Assembly (NCBI RefSeq): GCF_024614185.1
Contig: NZ_JAHTLF010000025.1
Span: forward strand, 248,001-312,000
Direction: 5' to 3'
DNA length: 64,000 nt
From: Nocardioides carbamazepini
Lineage (GTDB): Bacteria > Actinomycetota > Actinomycetes > Propionibacteriales > Nocardioidaceae
The notes under the pieces were generated by a model. It was not told the DNA's origin, did not search any database, and saw only the letters and a program-made list of their open reading frames with translations. A program made the translations under genes and the position numbers. Positions within the stretch are counted from its first letter, which is position 1. Each line of letters starts with the position of its first letter. Positions 7,285-15,388 of the stretch are shown in pieces.

Positions 7285-8154
7285 GTGCCTCGCCGTGTCG
7301 CTGTCGTGACCGCGCTGTTGGCGACGGGGCTGCTTCTGGGCGGGTGCGGTGACGGGCGGCCGGACGGCGGCGACGGCCCGGTGGGCCGGACGTCGGCCAC
7401 GACGGACAGCAGCAGCGCCGCCCCGGCGAGCTCGCCCACGGCCCCACCGACGCCGACGCCGACGCCTACGCCGAGGCCGCTCGCGGGTCGCGTCGTCGTC
7501 CTCGATCCCGGTCACCAGCTCGGCAACGCCCGCTTCCCCGCCGAGATCAACCGGGAGGTCGACGCCGGCGGGTTCGACAAGGCCTGCAACACCACCGGCA
7601 CCTCGACCGATGACGGCTATCCCGAGGCCACCTTCACCTGGGAGGTGGCGGTCGAGCTCCGCAAGCGGCTGCGGCGGCTCGGCGCCCGGGTGCTGCTGAC
7701 CCGCGACGAGAACTCCACCGGCGCCTGGGGACCGTGCATCGACGAACGCGGGCGGATCGGCAATCCCGGCGAGCCGGGCCCGGACGCCGACGTCCGGGTG
7801 AGCATCCATGCCGACGGCAACCGGTCGTCGGCGGCCCACGGCTTCCACGTGATCCGGCCGGGGCAGCGCGAAGGCTGGACCGACGACGTGCTCGTCCCCT
7901 CCGAGCGGCTCGCGGTCGCCCTGCGCGACGCCCTGGTCGCCGCGGGGTTCTCGCCGTCGACCTACCTCGGGGAGGACGGGATCGACGTCCGGACCGACCT
8001 CGGGACCCTCAACCACTCCGACGTCCCGGTCGTCATGGCCGAGCTCGGCAACATGCGCGACGCCGACGACGCCGTGGCGATGGAGCGCGCCGCGGGCCGC
8101 CAGCGCTACGCGCGGGCGCTGGCGACCGCGGTCCGCGCCTTCCTCACGAGCTGA
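7285..8154 (+). CDS. N-acetylmuramoyl-L-alanine amidase, lipoprotein (Amidase_3)
   Basis: Cleaves the lactyl-amide bond between MurNAc and the stem peptide in peptidoglycan. It has 289 residues. The N-terminal signal ends in a lipobox (LLLGGC, Cys about residue 16), so the enzyme is probably lipid-anchored outside the membrane; a Thr/Pro-rich linker follows to about residue 70. The zinc site is visible: His in LDPGHQLGN, Glu in FTWEVAVEL, and His in VSIHADGN. The Asn-Thr-Thr-Gly insertion after the first motif is typical of actinobacterial members. It is monocistronic, with a leaderless-type promoter. Confidence 0.88.
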   Translation: MPRRVAVVTALLATGLLLGGCGDGRPDGGDGPVGRTSATTDSSSAAPASSPTAPPTPTPTPTPRPLAGRVVVLDPGHQLGNARFPAEINREVDAGGFDKACNTTGTSTDDGYPEATFTWEVAVELRKRLRRLGARVLLTRDENSTGAWGPCIDERGRIGNPGEPGPDADVRVSIHADGNRSSAAHGFHVIRPGQREGWTDDVLVPSERLAVALRDALVAAGFSPSTYLGEDGIDVRTDLGTLNHSDVPVVMAELGNMRDADDAVAMERAAGRQRYARALATAVRAFLTS

Positions 8155-8196
8155 GGGCGCGGTATGCGGGCCGGGAGGCCGGGGTACGGCCCAGGC

Positions 8197-9315
8197 ATGA
8201 GGCTCGACACCATCCGACCGATCTACGAGTCCGCGGGACCGTTCGTCACGTTGCACCTGGACGTCAGTCGGGACAGCGAGGATGCCCGGCAGCAGCTCGA
8301 CGCGCGCTGGACCACCGCACGGCACGAGCTGGAGAGACTCGAGACCGGAGCGCGGCTGCGGGCCGAGCTCGAGGAGCGGTTCCGCGCGCCGACGCATCTC
8401 GCGGGCCCGGCCCGACGCACCCTCGTCGCGGCGGGCGACGAGGTCCTCCTCGACGACGTCCGAGCGGGGACCGGCTCGTGGCCGGAGTCGGTGGTGGCGG
8501 GCCCGCTGCCGGATCTCGCCCCCTGGCTCGCCATGGCGGACGGTCAGGTCCCCTTCATGGTGGTGCGGGCCGACCGGGTCGGCGCCGATCTCGAGCTCTA
8601 CCTCGCCGCGAACCAGGCCGCGACCGACGAGCTCTCCGTCGACGGCTCGACCCTGCACCTCACCAAGGTGCCCGACGGCGACTGGGCACAGGACCGCTAC
8701 CAGCAACGGTCGGAGAACCAGTGGCACGAGAACGCCCGGCTCGCGGTCGAGGCGATCGAGGACGTGCTCGCACGGCACGAGGTGCGGGCCGTGTTCGTGG
8801 CTGGCGACGTGCGGGCCCGCAGTGACATCGCGGGCATGCTGGAGCAGCGCGACGATCTCGCCGTGGTCGTCGTGGAGGCGGGTGGCCGCGCGGCCGGTGC
8901 CTCCGACGACGCTCTCTGGCAGGAGGTGCGACCCCAGCTCGCCGCTCTCCAGGCCCGGGAGATCGACGACCTGGCGCAGCGGCTGGCGCGCGGTCTCGCC
9001 GTCGCCGAGGGGGTCGTGACCGGTCCCGATGCCGTTGCCGACGCACTCGCCCGGGGCGCCGTCGACCACCTGGTGCTCGAGCTGGGCGACGCGCGGGCCG
9101 TTCGGCTGACACCGGAGGAACACCCGGGCCTGGCACTGCCCGACTCCGCCTTGAGCGCGCGGGAGCTGCCCGCCGATCTGGTCCTCCTCGGCGCGGCCGC
9201 GCTCACCGACGCCGCGGCCTCCGTCGTACCGTCGGAGCTGCCGTTGCCCCGCGAGCTCGCGCTGGCGTCCGGGACGGCGGCCCTCCTGCGGTGGGACGAC
9301 CGCTCGCCGTCCTGA
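8197..9315 (+). CDS. Vms1/BaeRF-type release-factor-like protein
   Basis: A 372-residue protein that resembles bacterial members of the archaeo-eukaryotic release factor superfamily (BaeRF/Vms1-like), thought to act on peptidyl-tRNA at stalled ribosomes. The N-terminal part has the DTIRPIYESAGPFVTLHLDVSRD opening common to actinobacterial members; the middle shows a five-stranded Rossmann-like region (VRAVFVAGDVRARSDI) and the C-terminal part an eL30-like region (HLVLELGDARAV, PADLVLLGAAAL). The exact release activity is not shown by the sequence. The ATG at 8197 is chosen where homology begins. Confidence 0.65.
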   Translation: MRLDTIRPIYESAGPFVTLHLDVSRDSEDARQQLDARWTTARHELERLETGARLRAELEERFRAPTHLAGPARRTLVAAGDEVLLDDVRAGTGSWPESVVAGPLPDLAPWLAMADGQVPFMVVRADRVGADLELYLAANQAATDELSVDGSTLHLTKVPDGDWAQDRYQQRSENQWHENARLAVEAIEDVLARHEVRAVFVAGDVRARSDIAGMLEQRDDLAVVVVEAGGRAAGASDDALWQEVRPQLAALQAREIDDLAQRLARGLAVAEGVVTGPDAVADALARGAVDHLVLELGDARAVRLTPEEHPGLALPDSALSARELPADLVLLGAAALTDAAASVVPSELPLPRELALASGTAALLRWDDRSPS

Positions 9316-9330
9316 GCGCGGTGCGGCCGT

Positions 9331-9516
9331 TCAGTCCCGCGTGTGCTTCCCGACGGGCGGCATCGCCACCGGCGCGGCCGGCATCCGGGCCGGGCCGGGG
9401 ATCGGCTCCGCGGCCTGCCGCTTCGGGCGGCGGGTGTGGCGTTCGATGTGCGGACATCCGCGCGGCCCGTGTTTGAGCACGCATCGCACCTTGCGTCGGA
9501 AACGGCGAAACGACAT
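9331..9516 (-). CDS. Small basic protein, hypothetical
   Basis: This lies in the 317-bp gap between the release-factor-like gene and gpgS. A 61-residue, very basic protein beginning MSFRRFRRKVRC and containing HGPRGCPHIERH, with a Pro/Ala-rich tail. A CTGGAG Shine-Dalgarno sits about 8 bases before the ATG at 9516. Two Cys and several His could bind metal, but no family was recognised. The rest of the gap holds only the gpgS promoter. Confidence 0.4.
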   Translation of the reverse strand: MSFRRFRRKVRCVLKHGPRGCPHIERHTRRPKRQAAEPIPGPARMPAAPVAMPPVGKHTRD

Positions 9517-9619
9517 GACCAACTCCAGAGGGGAGGGAGCACCCACAATTCCCGAGACCCCTTGACGGTAACACCGTGTACCTGGTTGGGGAGGCGAACG
9601 GCGGGGTCGATGCGAGAGG

Positions 9620-9625
9620 TAGGTT
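9620..9625 (+). promoter_or_regulatory. -10 hexamer TAGGTT, leaderless start of gpgS
   Basis: TAGGTT ends 7 bases before the ATG at 9633 with no Shine-Dalgarno. Confidence 0.5.
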
Positions 9626-9632
9626 GAACGGC

Positions 9633-10580
9633 ATGGGGATCCGGGCGGGCCACTGGGACGACTGGGCCCTCGAGGGGCTGCTGGGGCAGAAGGCGGCGAC
9701 CGGCCACCGGGTCAGCCTCGTGGTCCCCGCCCGCAACGAGGCGGCCACCGTCGGCGCGGTCGTGGCACGGGTGCGTGAGGCCCTGATGGAGACCGTGTCG
9801 CTCGTCGACGAGATCGTGGTGATCGACAGCGACTCCGTCGACGACACCTACGCCGTCGCCGAGTCGGCCGGCGCCCGGGTGCACCGCTCCGCCGAGATCC
9901 GTCCCGACCTCGGCACCCATCCGGGCAAGGGCGAGGCGATGTGGAAGTCGCTGTTCGTCACGAGCGGTGACCTGGTCGTGTTCATGGATGCCGACCTCCA
10001 CGACTGGGACACCCACTTCGTGCCCGGCCTGCTGGGCCCCCTCCTGCACCACCCGGAGGTCCAGCTGGTCAAGGGCTTCTACGACCGCCCCGGCGCCGAC
10101 GGCCCGCTCGAGGGCGGCCGGGTCACCGAGCTCGTCGCGCGGCCGCTGATCGCGCTGCTCTTCCCGGAGCTGGGCGAGCTCGTGCAGCCGCTCGCGGGGG
10201 AGTGGGCGGTGCGGCGGGACTGGTTCGCCGGGCTCCCCGTCCCGACCGGGTACGCCGTCGAGCTGGCCGCGCTCGTCGACACCGTCCGCGCCGCCGGCCC
10301 GTCCGCGATCGCCCAGGTCGACCTCGGCGTCCGCGCCCACCGGCACCAGGCGCTGCGCGACCTCGGCGGCATGGCGACCCAGATCCTCGCGGCGGCCCTG
10401 ACCCGGGCGGGTGCCGCGGCTCACCTACCGGATGCGTCCCCGGAGAGCCCGGACGGCGACGATTCCGGTCGTTGCGTGGCGACCCAGGCGGTGCTGCGGC
10501 AGTACCTGCGCGGACTCGAGCCGGTGGAGCGCGTCGTACCGACCCTCGAGCGACCCGCGGCGGAGGCGTACCTGTGCTGA
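9633..10580 (+). CDS. gpgS: Glucosyl-3-phosphoglycerate synthase (GT81)
   Basis: Transfers glucose from an NDP donor to 3-phosphoglycerate, the first step of methylglucose lipopolysaccharide or glucosylglycerate synthesis. It has 315 residues, near the family length. Visible motifs: VPARNEAATVG (nucleotide binding), IDSDSVDDT, the metal-binding DADLHDWD, and VKGFYDRP. It overlaps the next gene by 7 bases. The pair gpgS-folP2 is the same neighbourhood as Rv1208-Rv1207 in M. tuberculosis, though the order is read here as gpgS first. Confidence 0.9.
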   Translation: MGIRAGHWDDWALEGLLGQKAATGHRVSLVVPARNEAATVGAVVARVREALMETVSLVDEIVVIDSDSVDDTYAVAESAGARVHRSAEIRPDLGTHPGKGEAMWKSLFVTSGDLVVFMDADLHDWDTHFVPGLLGPLLHHPEVQLVKGFYDRPGADGPLEGGRVTELVARPLIALLFPELGELVQPLAGEWAVRRDWFAGLPVPTGYAVELAALVDTVRAAGPSAIAQVDLGVRAHRHQALRDLGGMATQILAAALTRAGAAAHLPDASPESPDGDDSGRCVATQAVLRQYLRGLEPVERVVPTLERPAAEAYLC

Positions 10581-11443
10581 GACTCGGACGGCACGCGTTC
10601 GGTGACGACGAGGCGCTGATGATGGCGATCGTCAACCGGACGCCGGACTCCTTCTTCGACAAGGGCGCCACGTGGGCCGAGGACGCCGCGTTCGACCGGG
10701 TGGCCGAGGTGGTCGCCCAGGGCGCGGAGATCGTCGACATCGGCGGGATCAAGGCGGCGCCCGGCGTCGAGATCTCGGCGGTCGAGGAGAAGGCACGGGT
10801 CGTCGACTTCGTCGCGCGGGTGCGTGCGACGTACCCCGATCTCGTGATCTCGGTCGACACCTGGCGGGCCGAGGTCGGCGCCGCCGTGTGCGCGGCCGGT
10901 GCCGACGTCCTCAACGACGCCTGGGGTGGCGCGGACCCGGAGCTGGTCGACGTCGCCGCGGAGTACGACGCCGCGATCATCTGCACCCACACCGGCGGCG
11001 TGACACCGCGGACCCGCCCCTACCGGATCGAGTACGACGGGCCGGGCGGGGTGGTCGCCGCCGCGATCGCCGACACCGTCGCCTACGCCGAGCGCGCGCT
11101 GGCAGCGGGCGTCGCGCGGGAGTCGATCGTGATCGACCCGGCCCACGACTTCGGCAAGAACACCTTCCACTCGCTCGAGGTGACCCACCGGCTGGGGGAG
11201 ATGGTCGCGACCGGCTGGCCGGTGCTGGTGTCGCTGTCCAACAAGGACTTCGTGGGCGAGACGCTCGGCCTCGACGTCGGCGAGCGGCTGCTCGGCACGC
11301 TGGCTGCCACCTCGGTCTGCGCCCTCGCCGGCGCCCGGATCTACCGGGTGCACCAGGTCGTCGAGACCCGGCAGACCGTCGACATGGTGTGGTCGATCGC
11401 CGGGCGCCGCCCGCCGCTGCGCGCGATCCGGGGCCTTCAGTGA
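10574..11443 (+). CDS. folP2: Dihydropteroate synthase homologue (FolP2 type)
   Basis: A TIM-barrel protein of the dihydropteroate synthase family, 289 residues. Recognisable blocks: MAIVNRTPDSFFDKG, IVDIGG, SVDTWRAEV, and DPAHDFGKNTFHS. The gpgS-linked paralogue in mycobacteria is FolP2, which was reported not to replace the true folate enzyme, so a role tied to the glucosylglycerate pathway is more likely than folate synthesis. The GTG start lies inside the last codons of gpgS, implying translational coupling. The next gene follows with a GTGA overlap. Confidence 0.82.
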   Translation: MLRLGRHAFGDDEALMMAIVNRTPDSFFDKGATWAEDAAFDRVAEVVAQGAEIVDIGGIKAAPGVEISAVEEKARVVDFVARVRATYPDLVISVDTWRAEVGAAVCAAGADVLNDAWGGADPELVDVAAEYDAAIICTHTGGVTPRTRPYRIEYDGPGGVVAAAIADTVAYAERALAAGVARESIVIDPAHDFGKNTFHSLEVTHRLGEMVATGWPVLVSLSNKDFVGETLGLDVGERLLGTLAATSVCALAGARIYRVHQVVETRQTVDMVWSIAGRRPPLRAIRGLQ

Positions 11444-11904
11444 TCGCCCTGGTGCCGGGAGTCCCGGCCCTGCTGCCGTCGTACGCCTCGCTGGACGACC
11501 CGGTGGCCGAGCTGCGGGCCGCGTGCCTCGAGGTCGTCGCCGGGCTCGGCCCGCGGGTGCGGGTGCGCGCCTCGGGGCCGTCGGCGGCGCGCGTCGCCGC
11601 CGCGCTGGTCGAGGCCGTCGGAGCCGCGGTCGTCGATGACGCCGGGACGGGCGAGACCGGTGTCCTCGTCGTCGGCAACGGCTCCGCGAAGCGCACCGAG
11701 AAGGCGCCCGGCCACTTCGACCCGCGCGCCGAGGAGTTCGACGCCGCGCTGCGGCGTACCTTCGCGGGCATCGACGCCGACCTGGCGGCCGAGCTGTGGG
11801 CCGACACCGGGTGCCTCGGTGGGTTGCCTCCGTTGGCCGAGGCCACGGTGCTGTACGACGACGCGCCGTTCGGCGTGCAGTACTGGGTCGCGCTCTGGGC
11901 CTGA
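11440..11904 (+). CDS. LigB-like (class III extradiol dioxygenase-like) domain protein
   Basis: A 154-residue protein. It resembles the C-terminal half of small actinobacterial proteins annotated as class III extradiol dioxygenase subunit-like: DPVAELRAACLEVV near the start, VVGNGSAKRTEKAPGHFD in the middle and FDAALRRTF. Metal-binding residues of true dioxygenases are not obvious, and the usual N-terminal part is shorter here, so catalytic activity is doubtful. It overlaps folP2 by 4 bases (GTGA) and is presumably in the gpgS operon. Confidence 0.6.
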   Translation: MIALVPGVPALLPSYASLDDPVAELRAACLEVVAGLGPRVRVRASGPSAARVAAALVEAVGAAVVDDAGTGETGVLVVGNGSAKRTEKAPGHFDPRAEEFDAALRRTFAGIDADLAAELWADTGCLGGLPPLAEATVLYDDAPFGVQYWVALWA

Positions 11905-11921
11905 CCCGCCACACTGTCCGC

Positions 11922-12500
11922 ATGGACGTACGGAACCGCCCGGGCTGGCAGGTCGCCGCGATCGGCGCCGCCGGCTTCGTCGTGCTGCTGTGGGGGATCG
12001 AGCTCGTCGACGTCGCCGCCTCCCACCGGCTCGACGGCTGGGGGATCCGGCCGCGGTCGGGCGAGGGCCTGCTCGGCATCCTCGCCGCGCCGCTGCTGCA
12101 CGGCGGCTGGGGGCACCTGGGCGCCAACACGGTGCCGGCGCTGGTCCTCGGCTTCCTCACGCTCGCGACCGGCATCGGCCGCGGCCTGGCCGCGACCGCG
12201 ATCATCTGGCTCCTCGGCGGTCTCGCGGTCTGGCTGGTCGCGGGTGGCAACTCGGTGCACCTCGGCGCGTCCGGGCTGATCTTCGGCTGGCTCACCTATC
12301 TCGTGGTCCAGGGCTTCGTCGACCGCAAGCCGGGCGAGATCGCCATCGGCCTGGGCGTCCTGGTGATCTACGGCGGCGTGCTCTGGGGCGTGCTGCCCGG
12401 CCAGGCCGGTGTCTCCTGGCAGGGACACCTGTTCGGGGCGGTGGCCGGCGTCGTCGCGGCCCTCGCCGTGAGCGAGCGGCGCCGAGCGGCGACGGTGTGA
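11922..12500 (+). CDS. Rhomboid-family intramembrane serine protease
   Basis: A 192-residue membrane protein with about six hydrophobic segments. The rhomboid active site is visible: catalytic Ser117 in LGASGLIFG, catalytic His169 in WQGHLFGAV, and the HGGWGHLGAN oxyanion-side motif at about residues 60-69. It cleaves membrane-anchored substrates within the bilayer. A weak CACACT sits 6 bases before the ATG. The stop overlaps the next start, so the pair is co-expressed. Confidence 0.85.
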   Translation: MDVRNRPGWQVAAIGAAGFVVLLWGIELVDVAASHRLDGWGIRPRSGEGLLGILAAPLLHGGWGHLGANTVPALVLGFLTLATGIGRGLAATAIIWLLGGLAVWLVAGGNSVHLGASGLIFGWLTYLVVQGFVDRKPGEIAIGLGVLVIYGGVLWGVLPGQAGVSWQGHLFGAVAGVVAALAVSERRRAATV

Positions 12501-12883
12501 AGCCGCTGCGCTGGCCCTGGCTGTGGGCCGGGGCCTGGGTCGGCCTGCTCCTGGTCGTGGTCGCGCTGTCCCTGGCGCCGCCGCCACCGTCGCCCGACGT
12601 GCCGCAGGGCGACAAGTGGCAGCACCTCCTGGTGTACGCGAGTCTCGCCGCGGTGGCCGTCCAGGTCTTCCGTCCTGGTCGCGCGCTGCTGCTCGCCGCG
12701 CTGGTCGTGGTGGCGCTGGGCGCGGGCCTGGAGCTCGCGCAGGGCGCGCTCACCGACGACCGGATGATGGACGGCCGCGACGCCCTCGCCAACACGATCG
12801 GCGTCGGGCTGGGACTCCTCACCAGTCGGACGCGGGCGCGGGACCTGCTGCTGCGCGCCCTGGGAGATCCCGCGGCCAGGTGA
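12497..12883 (+). CDS. VanZ-like family membrane protein
   Basis: A 128-residue protein with four hydrophobic segments. The VanZ-like marks are DKWQHLLVYASLA (about residue 36) and GLELAQ...DGRDALANTIG in the second half. VanZ raises teicoplanin resistance in enterococci, but most family members have no known function. The GTG start overlaps the rhomboid stop by 4 bases. Confidence 0.75.
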   Translation: MKPLRWPWLWAGAWVGLLLVVVALSLAPPPPSPDVPQGDKWQHLLVYASLAAVAVQVFRPGRALLLAALVVVALGAGLELAQGALTDDRMMDGRDALANTIGVGLGLLTSRTRARDLLLRALGDPAAR

Positions 12884-13025
12884 CGCCTGCTGCGCGCCGC
12901 GATGCACGGGCGCCGGCGGCGTTGGCGTCGCTCGAGGGGCGGCCCAGCACGTCTTCGCTCCGCCGCCTTGCCATCACCCGTGTCTCACGACGCTCGCGTC
13001 GGCATCACCTGACCGCGGAATCTCC

Positions 13026-13031
13026 TACCCT
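13026..13031 (+). promoter_or_regulatory. -10 hexamer TACCCT, leaderless start of the crotonase gene
   Basis: TACCCT ends 7 bases before the GTG at 13039; no ribosome binding site is present. Confidence 0.5.
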
Positions 13032-13038
13032 CTCGGAC

Positions 13039-13821
13039 GTGAGTGCTGACGACCTGCTGATCGAACGCGACCGGCTCGGCCCGGGCGTCCTCGAGGTGAC
13101 CTTCAACCGACCGGAGCGTCGCAACGCCTTCACCACGGACATGTACACCCACCTGCGCGCCCTGTGGGACCGGACCGCGGAGGACCGCTCGGTGCGGGTC
13201 GTCGTGCTGCGCGGCGCGGGCGGCAAGGCGTTCGCCGCCGGCAACGAGATCAGCGACTTCCTCGAGGCCGACGCCGTCGACTACGAGAACTGGATCCGGG
13301 AGATGTTCGACCGGCTCTGGGCGCTCCCGCAGGTCACCATCGCCGCCGTCGACGGCGTCTGCGTCGGCGGCGGCCTCGCCGTCGCGACCCACTGCGACCT
13401 GCGCGTGGCGACCGAGTCCTCCCGGTTCGGCTACCCGATCGCCCGCACCCTCGGCAACGCCCTCTCCGGCACGGTCCTCTACCGCTGCCAGGCGATCTTC
13501 GGCGAGTCGCTGACCCGCGAGATGCTGCTGGCCTCGCGCCTGGTCACCGCGGACCGGGGGTACGCCGTCGGGGCGCTCGCGGCCGTCGTACCGGACGCCA
13601 CGGCGCTGGACGCCGAGGTCACCTCGCTCGCGGAGGGGATCGCCCAGGCCTCGCGGGTGACGATCGAGACCACCAAGCACCAGCTGCTGACCCGGGCGCG
13701 CCCGGCCGAGGCCTCGATCGAGGGCGAGGAGGCGCTGCTGCGGGAGGTCTACGGCGGACCGGACTTCGCCGAGGGCGTCCGCGCGTTCCTCGCGAAGGAG
13801 AAGCCCACCTTCACGCGGTGA
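13039..13821 (+). CDS. Enoyl-CoA hydratase/isomerase family protein
   Basis: A 260-residue crotonase-fold enzyme acting on acyl-CoA thioesters. The CoA-binding and oxyanion motif AAGNEISDF (about residues 71-79) and the second oxyanion loop GVCVGGGLAVATHCDL are present. The position usually holding the second catalytic Glu reads YPIARTLGN, so it may be an isomerase or a side-reaction enzyme rather than a standard hydratase. Its 3' end overlaps the convergent LLM oxidoreductase by 11 bases. Confidence 0.8.
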   Translation: MSADDLLIERDRLGPGVLEVTFNRPERRNAFTTDMYTHLRALWDRTAEDRSVRVVVLRGAGGKAFAAGNEISDFLEADAVDYENWIREMFDRLWALPQVTIAAVDGVCVGGGLAVATHCDLRVATESSRFGYPIARTLGNALSGTVLYRCQAIFGESLTREMLLASRLVTADRGYAVGALAAVVPDATALDAEVTSLAEGIAQASRVTIETTKHQLLTRARPAEASIEGEEALLREVYGGPDFAEGVRAFLAKEKPTFTR

Positions 13822-14845
13822 CGCTCGTGCCCAGCGCCGCGGCGAGCGCCGCGACCTGGTCCGCCGGCGGGTCGTAGCCGGGGAAGTAGCAGCAGACCCG
13901 GTCGACGCCCGGGACACCGCCGAAGCGGCGGTGGATCTCGGCCGCGCACTGCTCGGGCGTGCCCGCGACCGCGATCGTGTCGAGCATCGTGTCGTCGACG
14001 AGGGCGACCATGGCGGCAATGTCGCCGGTCTTCGAGAGCCGGTTGAGCTCGAGCTGCAGGTCCGCCCAGCCCTCGACCTCGAGCACGGGAAGGTACGACG
14101 GCGTCGAGCCGTAGAACGCGAGCAGCGCGCGTACGCCGGCCCGTGCGCCGCTCACCTCGGCGTCGGTGCGGCCCATCGCGACGATGGCCTGAGGGTGGAC
14201 GGCGAAGTCCGCTGCTGGGCGCCCGGCGCGGGCGAGGCCCTCGGCGACGGCCGGGAGCGTGCGCTCGTGGAAGTGCCGGTGGCTGTGGAACGGCATCACG
14301 AGCAGCCCGTCGGCCACCTCGGCCGCGGTCCGGGTCATCAGCGGGCCGAGGGCGCCGAGCAGGATCGGCGGGAGCCCGAACGGGTTCGGCCCGGGCACGA
14401 AGGTCGGCGGCATCAGTGTGTGGGTGGTGTGCTCGCCCCGGAACTCCAGCCGGGTGCCGTCCTGCCACGACCGCAGGATCGCCGAGACCGCCAGCACGAT
14501 CTCGCGCATCCGGGCCGCGGGCGGCGACCACCGGGCGCCGTACCTCTTCTCGATGTGGGGCCGGATCTGCGAGCCCAGGCCGAGCCGGAACCGGCCGCCG
14601 GACATGAGCTGGAGGTCCCACGCCGTGTGTGCCAGGTGCATCGGTGAGCGGGGCATCGCGATCGCGACATTGGTCATCAGGTCGGCATCGACCCGCCCGG
14701 CCACCGCCGCGAGGGGCAGGAACACGTCGTGCGGGCCTTCGAAGGTGAACAGGCCGGCAGCGCCGGCCCCGGCCAGCTCGCGGGCCCGGATCAGGGACCG
14801 GTCGGCGCGGGCGTCCAGCTGCAGGTCGAGGAGCACGGGCCCCAT
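13811..14845 (-). CDS. LLM-class (F420-dependent-type) oxidoreductase
   Basis: A 344-residue TIM-barrel enzyme of the luciferase-like monooxygenase class, the type that in actinobacteria commonly uses F420. The N-terminal half has TNVAIAMPRSPMHLA and GGRFRLGLGSQIRPHIEKRYG, characteristic of this group; PPILLGALGPLM forms the later cofactor-side loop. The choice between F420 and FMN cannot be read with certainty. It lies 37 bp downstream of the usp gene and may be co-transcribed with it. Confidence 0.8.
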   Translation of the reverse strand: MGPVLLDLQLDARADRSLIRARELAGAGAAGLFTFEGPHDVFLPLAAVAGRVDADLMTNVAIAMPRSPMHLAHTAWDLQLMSGGRFRLGLGSQIRPHIEKRYGARWSPPAARMREIVLAVSAILRSWQDGTRLEFRGEHTTHTLMPPTFVPGPNPFGLPPILLGALGPLMTRTAAEVADGLLVMPFHSHRHFHERTLPAVAEGLARAGRPAADFAVHPQAIVAMGRTDAEVSGARAGVRALLAFYGSTPSYLPVLEVEGWADLQLELNRLSKTGDIAAMVALVDDTMLDTIAVAGTPEQCAAEIHRRFGGVPGVDRVCCYFPGYDPPADQVAALAAALGTSVTA

Positions 14846-14882
14846 CCAACCGCGACCCGGGCCCGCCCGTCAGCGGTCCGGG

Positions 14883-15305
14883 TCAGTTGGTGTTGACGAT
14901 GTAGACGTCGCACGGCGCGTGATGGGCCACCGCGGCGGGCACGCTGCCGAGGACGCGGGCGATGCCCTGCATCCGCCGGTTGCCGACGACGATCAGGCTG
15001 GCGCCGAGCCGCTCGGCCTCGGCCAGGAGCACGTCGGCGGGCCGGCCCTGGACCGCGGCGCTGGTGACCCGGCCGGAGCCGGCGTCGAGCCGGGCCGCCG
15101 TGCGGGCGGCGATGTCGGCGCTCTCCTCGGCGATCGAGACGGACAGGCGGGCGTCGCCGGTCTCGACCTCGGCCGCCTGGTCGCGGACGTAGGCGCACAC
15201 GACATGGAGCGCCGCGCCGTAGGCGGCGGCCAGCCGCGCGGCGGTCATGGCCGCGCGCTCGGCACGTTCGTTGCCGTCGACGCCCACGACGATCAGGTCT
15301 GCCAT
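14883..15305 (-). CDS. Universal stress protein (UspA family)
   Basis: A 140-residue single Usp domain. The ATP-binding pattern G-2x-G-9x-G-S/T is visible as VGNRRMQGIARVLGSV; the N-terminal strand VVGVDGNERAERA is typical. The ATG at 15305 is chosen over a GTG at 15314 because GGAAGG lies 8 bases before it. The promoter carries one of the shared 19-bp AT-rich elements, tying this stress protein to the catabolic regulon. Confidence 0.85.
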   Translation of the reverse strand: MADLIVVGVDGNERAERAAMTAARLAAAYGAALHVVCAYVRDQAAEVETGDARLSVSIAEESADIAARTAARLDAGSGRVTSAAVQGRPADVLLAEAERLGASLIVVGNRRMQGIARVLGSVPAAVAHHAPCDVYIVNTN

Positions 15306-15352
15306 CCTCGTCACCTTCCGCTGGTCCGGGATGTCCCGGAGACGCCAACCAT

Positions 15353-15371
15353 CCTATTGATGATTATGAAT
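15353..15371 (-). promoter_or_regulatory. 19-bp AT-rich regulon element, usp promoter (site A)
   Basis: On the minus strand it reads ATTCATAATCATCAATAGG. It lies between a TTGCGC -35 and a TAGGAT -10 (16-bp spacer), so a bound protein would block the promoter. 15/19 bases match the site before the aldehyde dehydrogenase gene. Confidence 0.7.
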
Positions 15372-15388
15372 CGCGCAACCTGCCCGGG

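Noticed and set aside
6892..9123. 743-codon minus-strand frame
   Set aside because: Covers the toxin-like, amidase and release-factor-like genes on the other strand; no motif.
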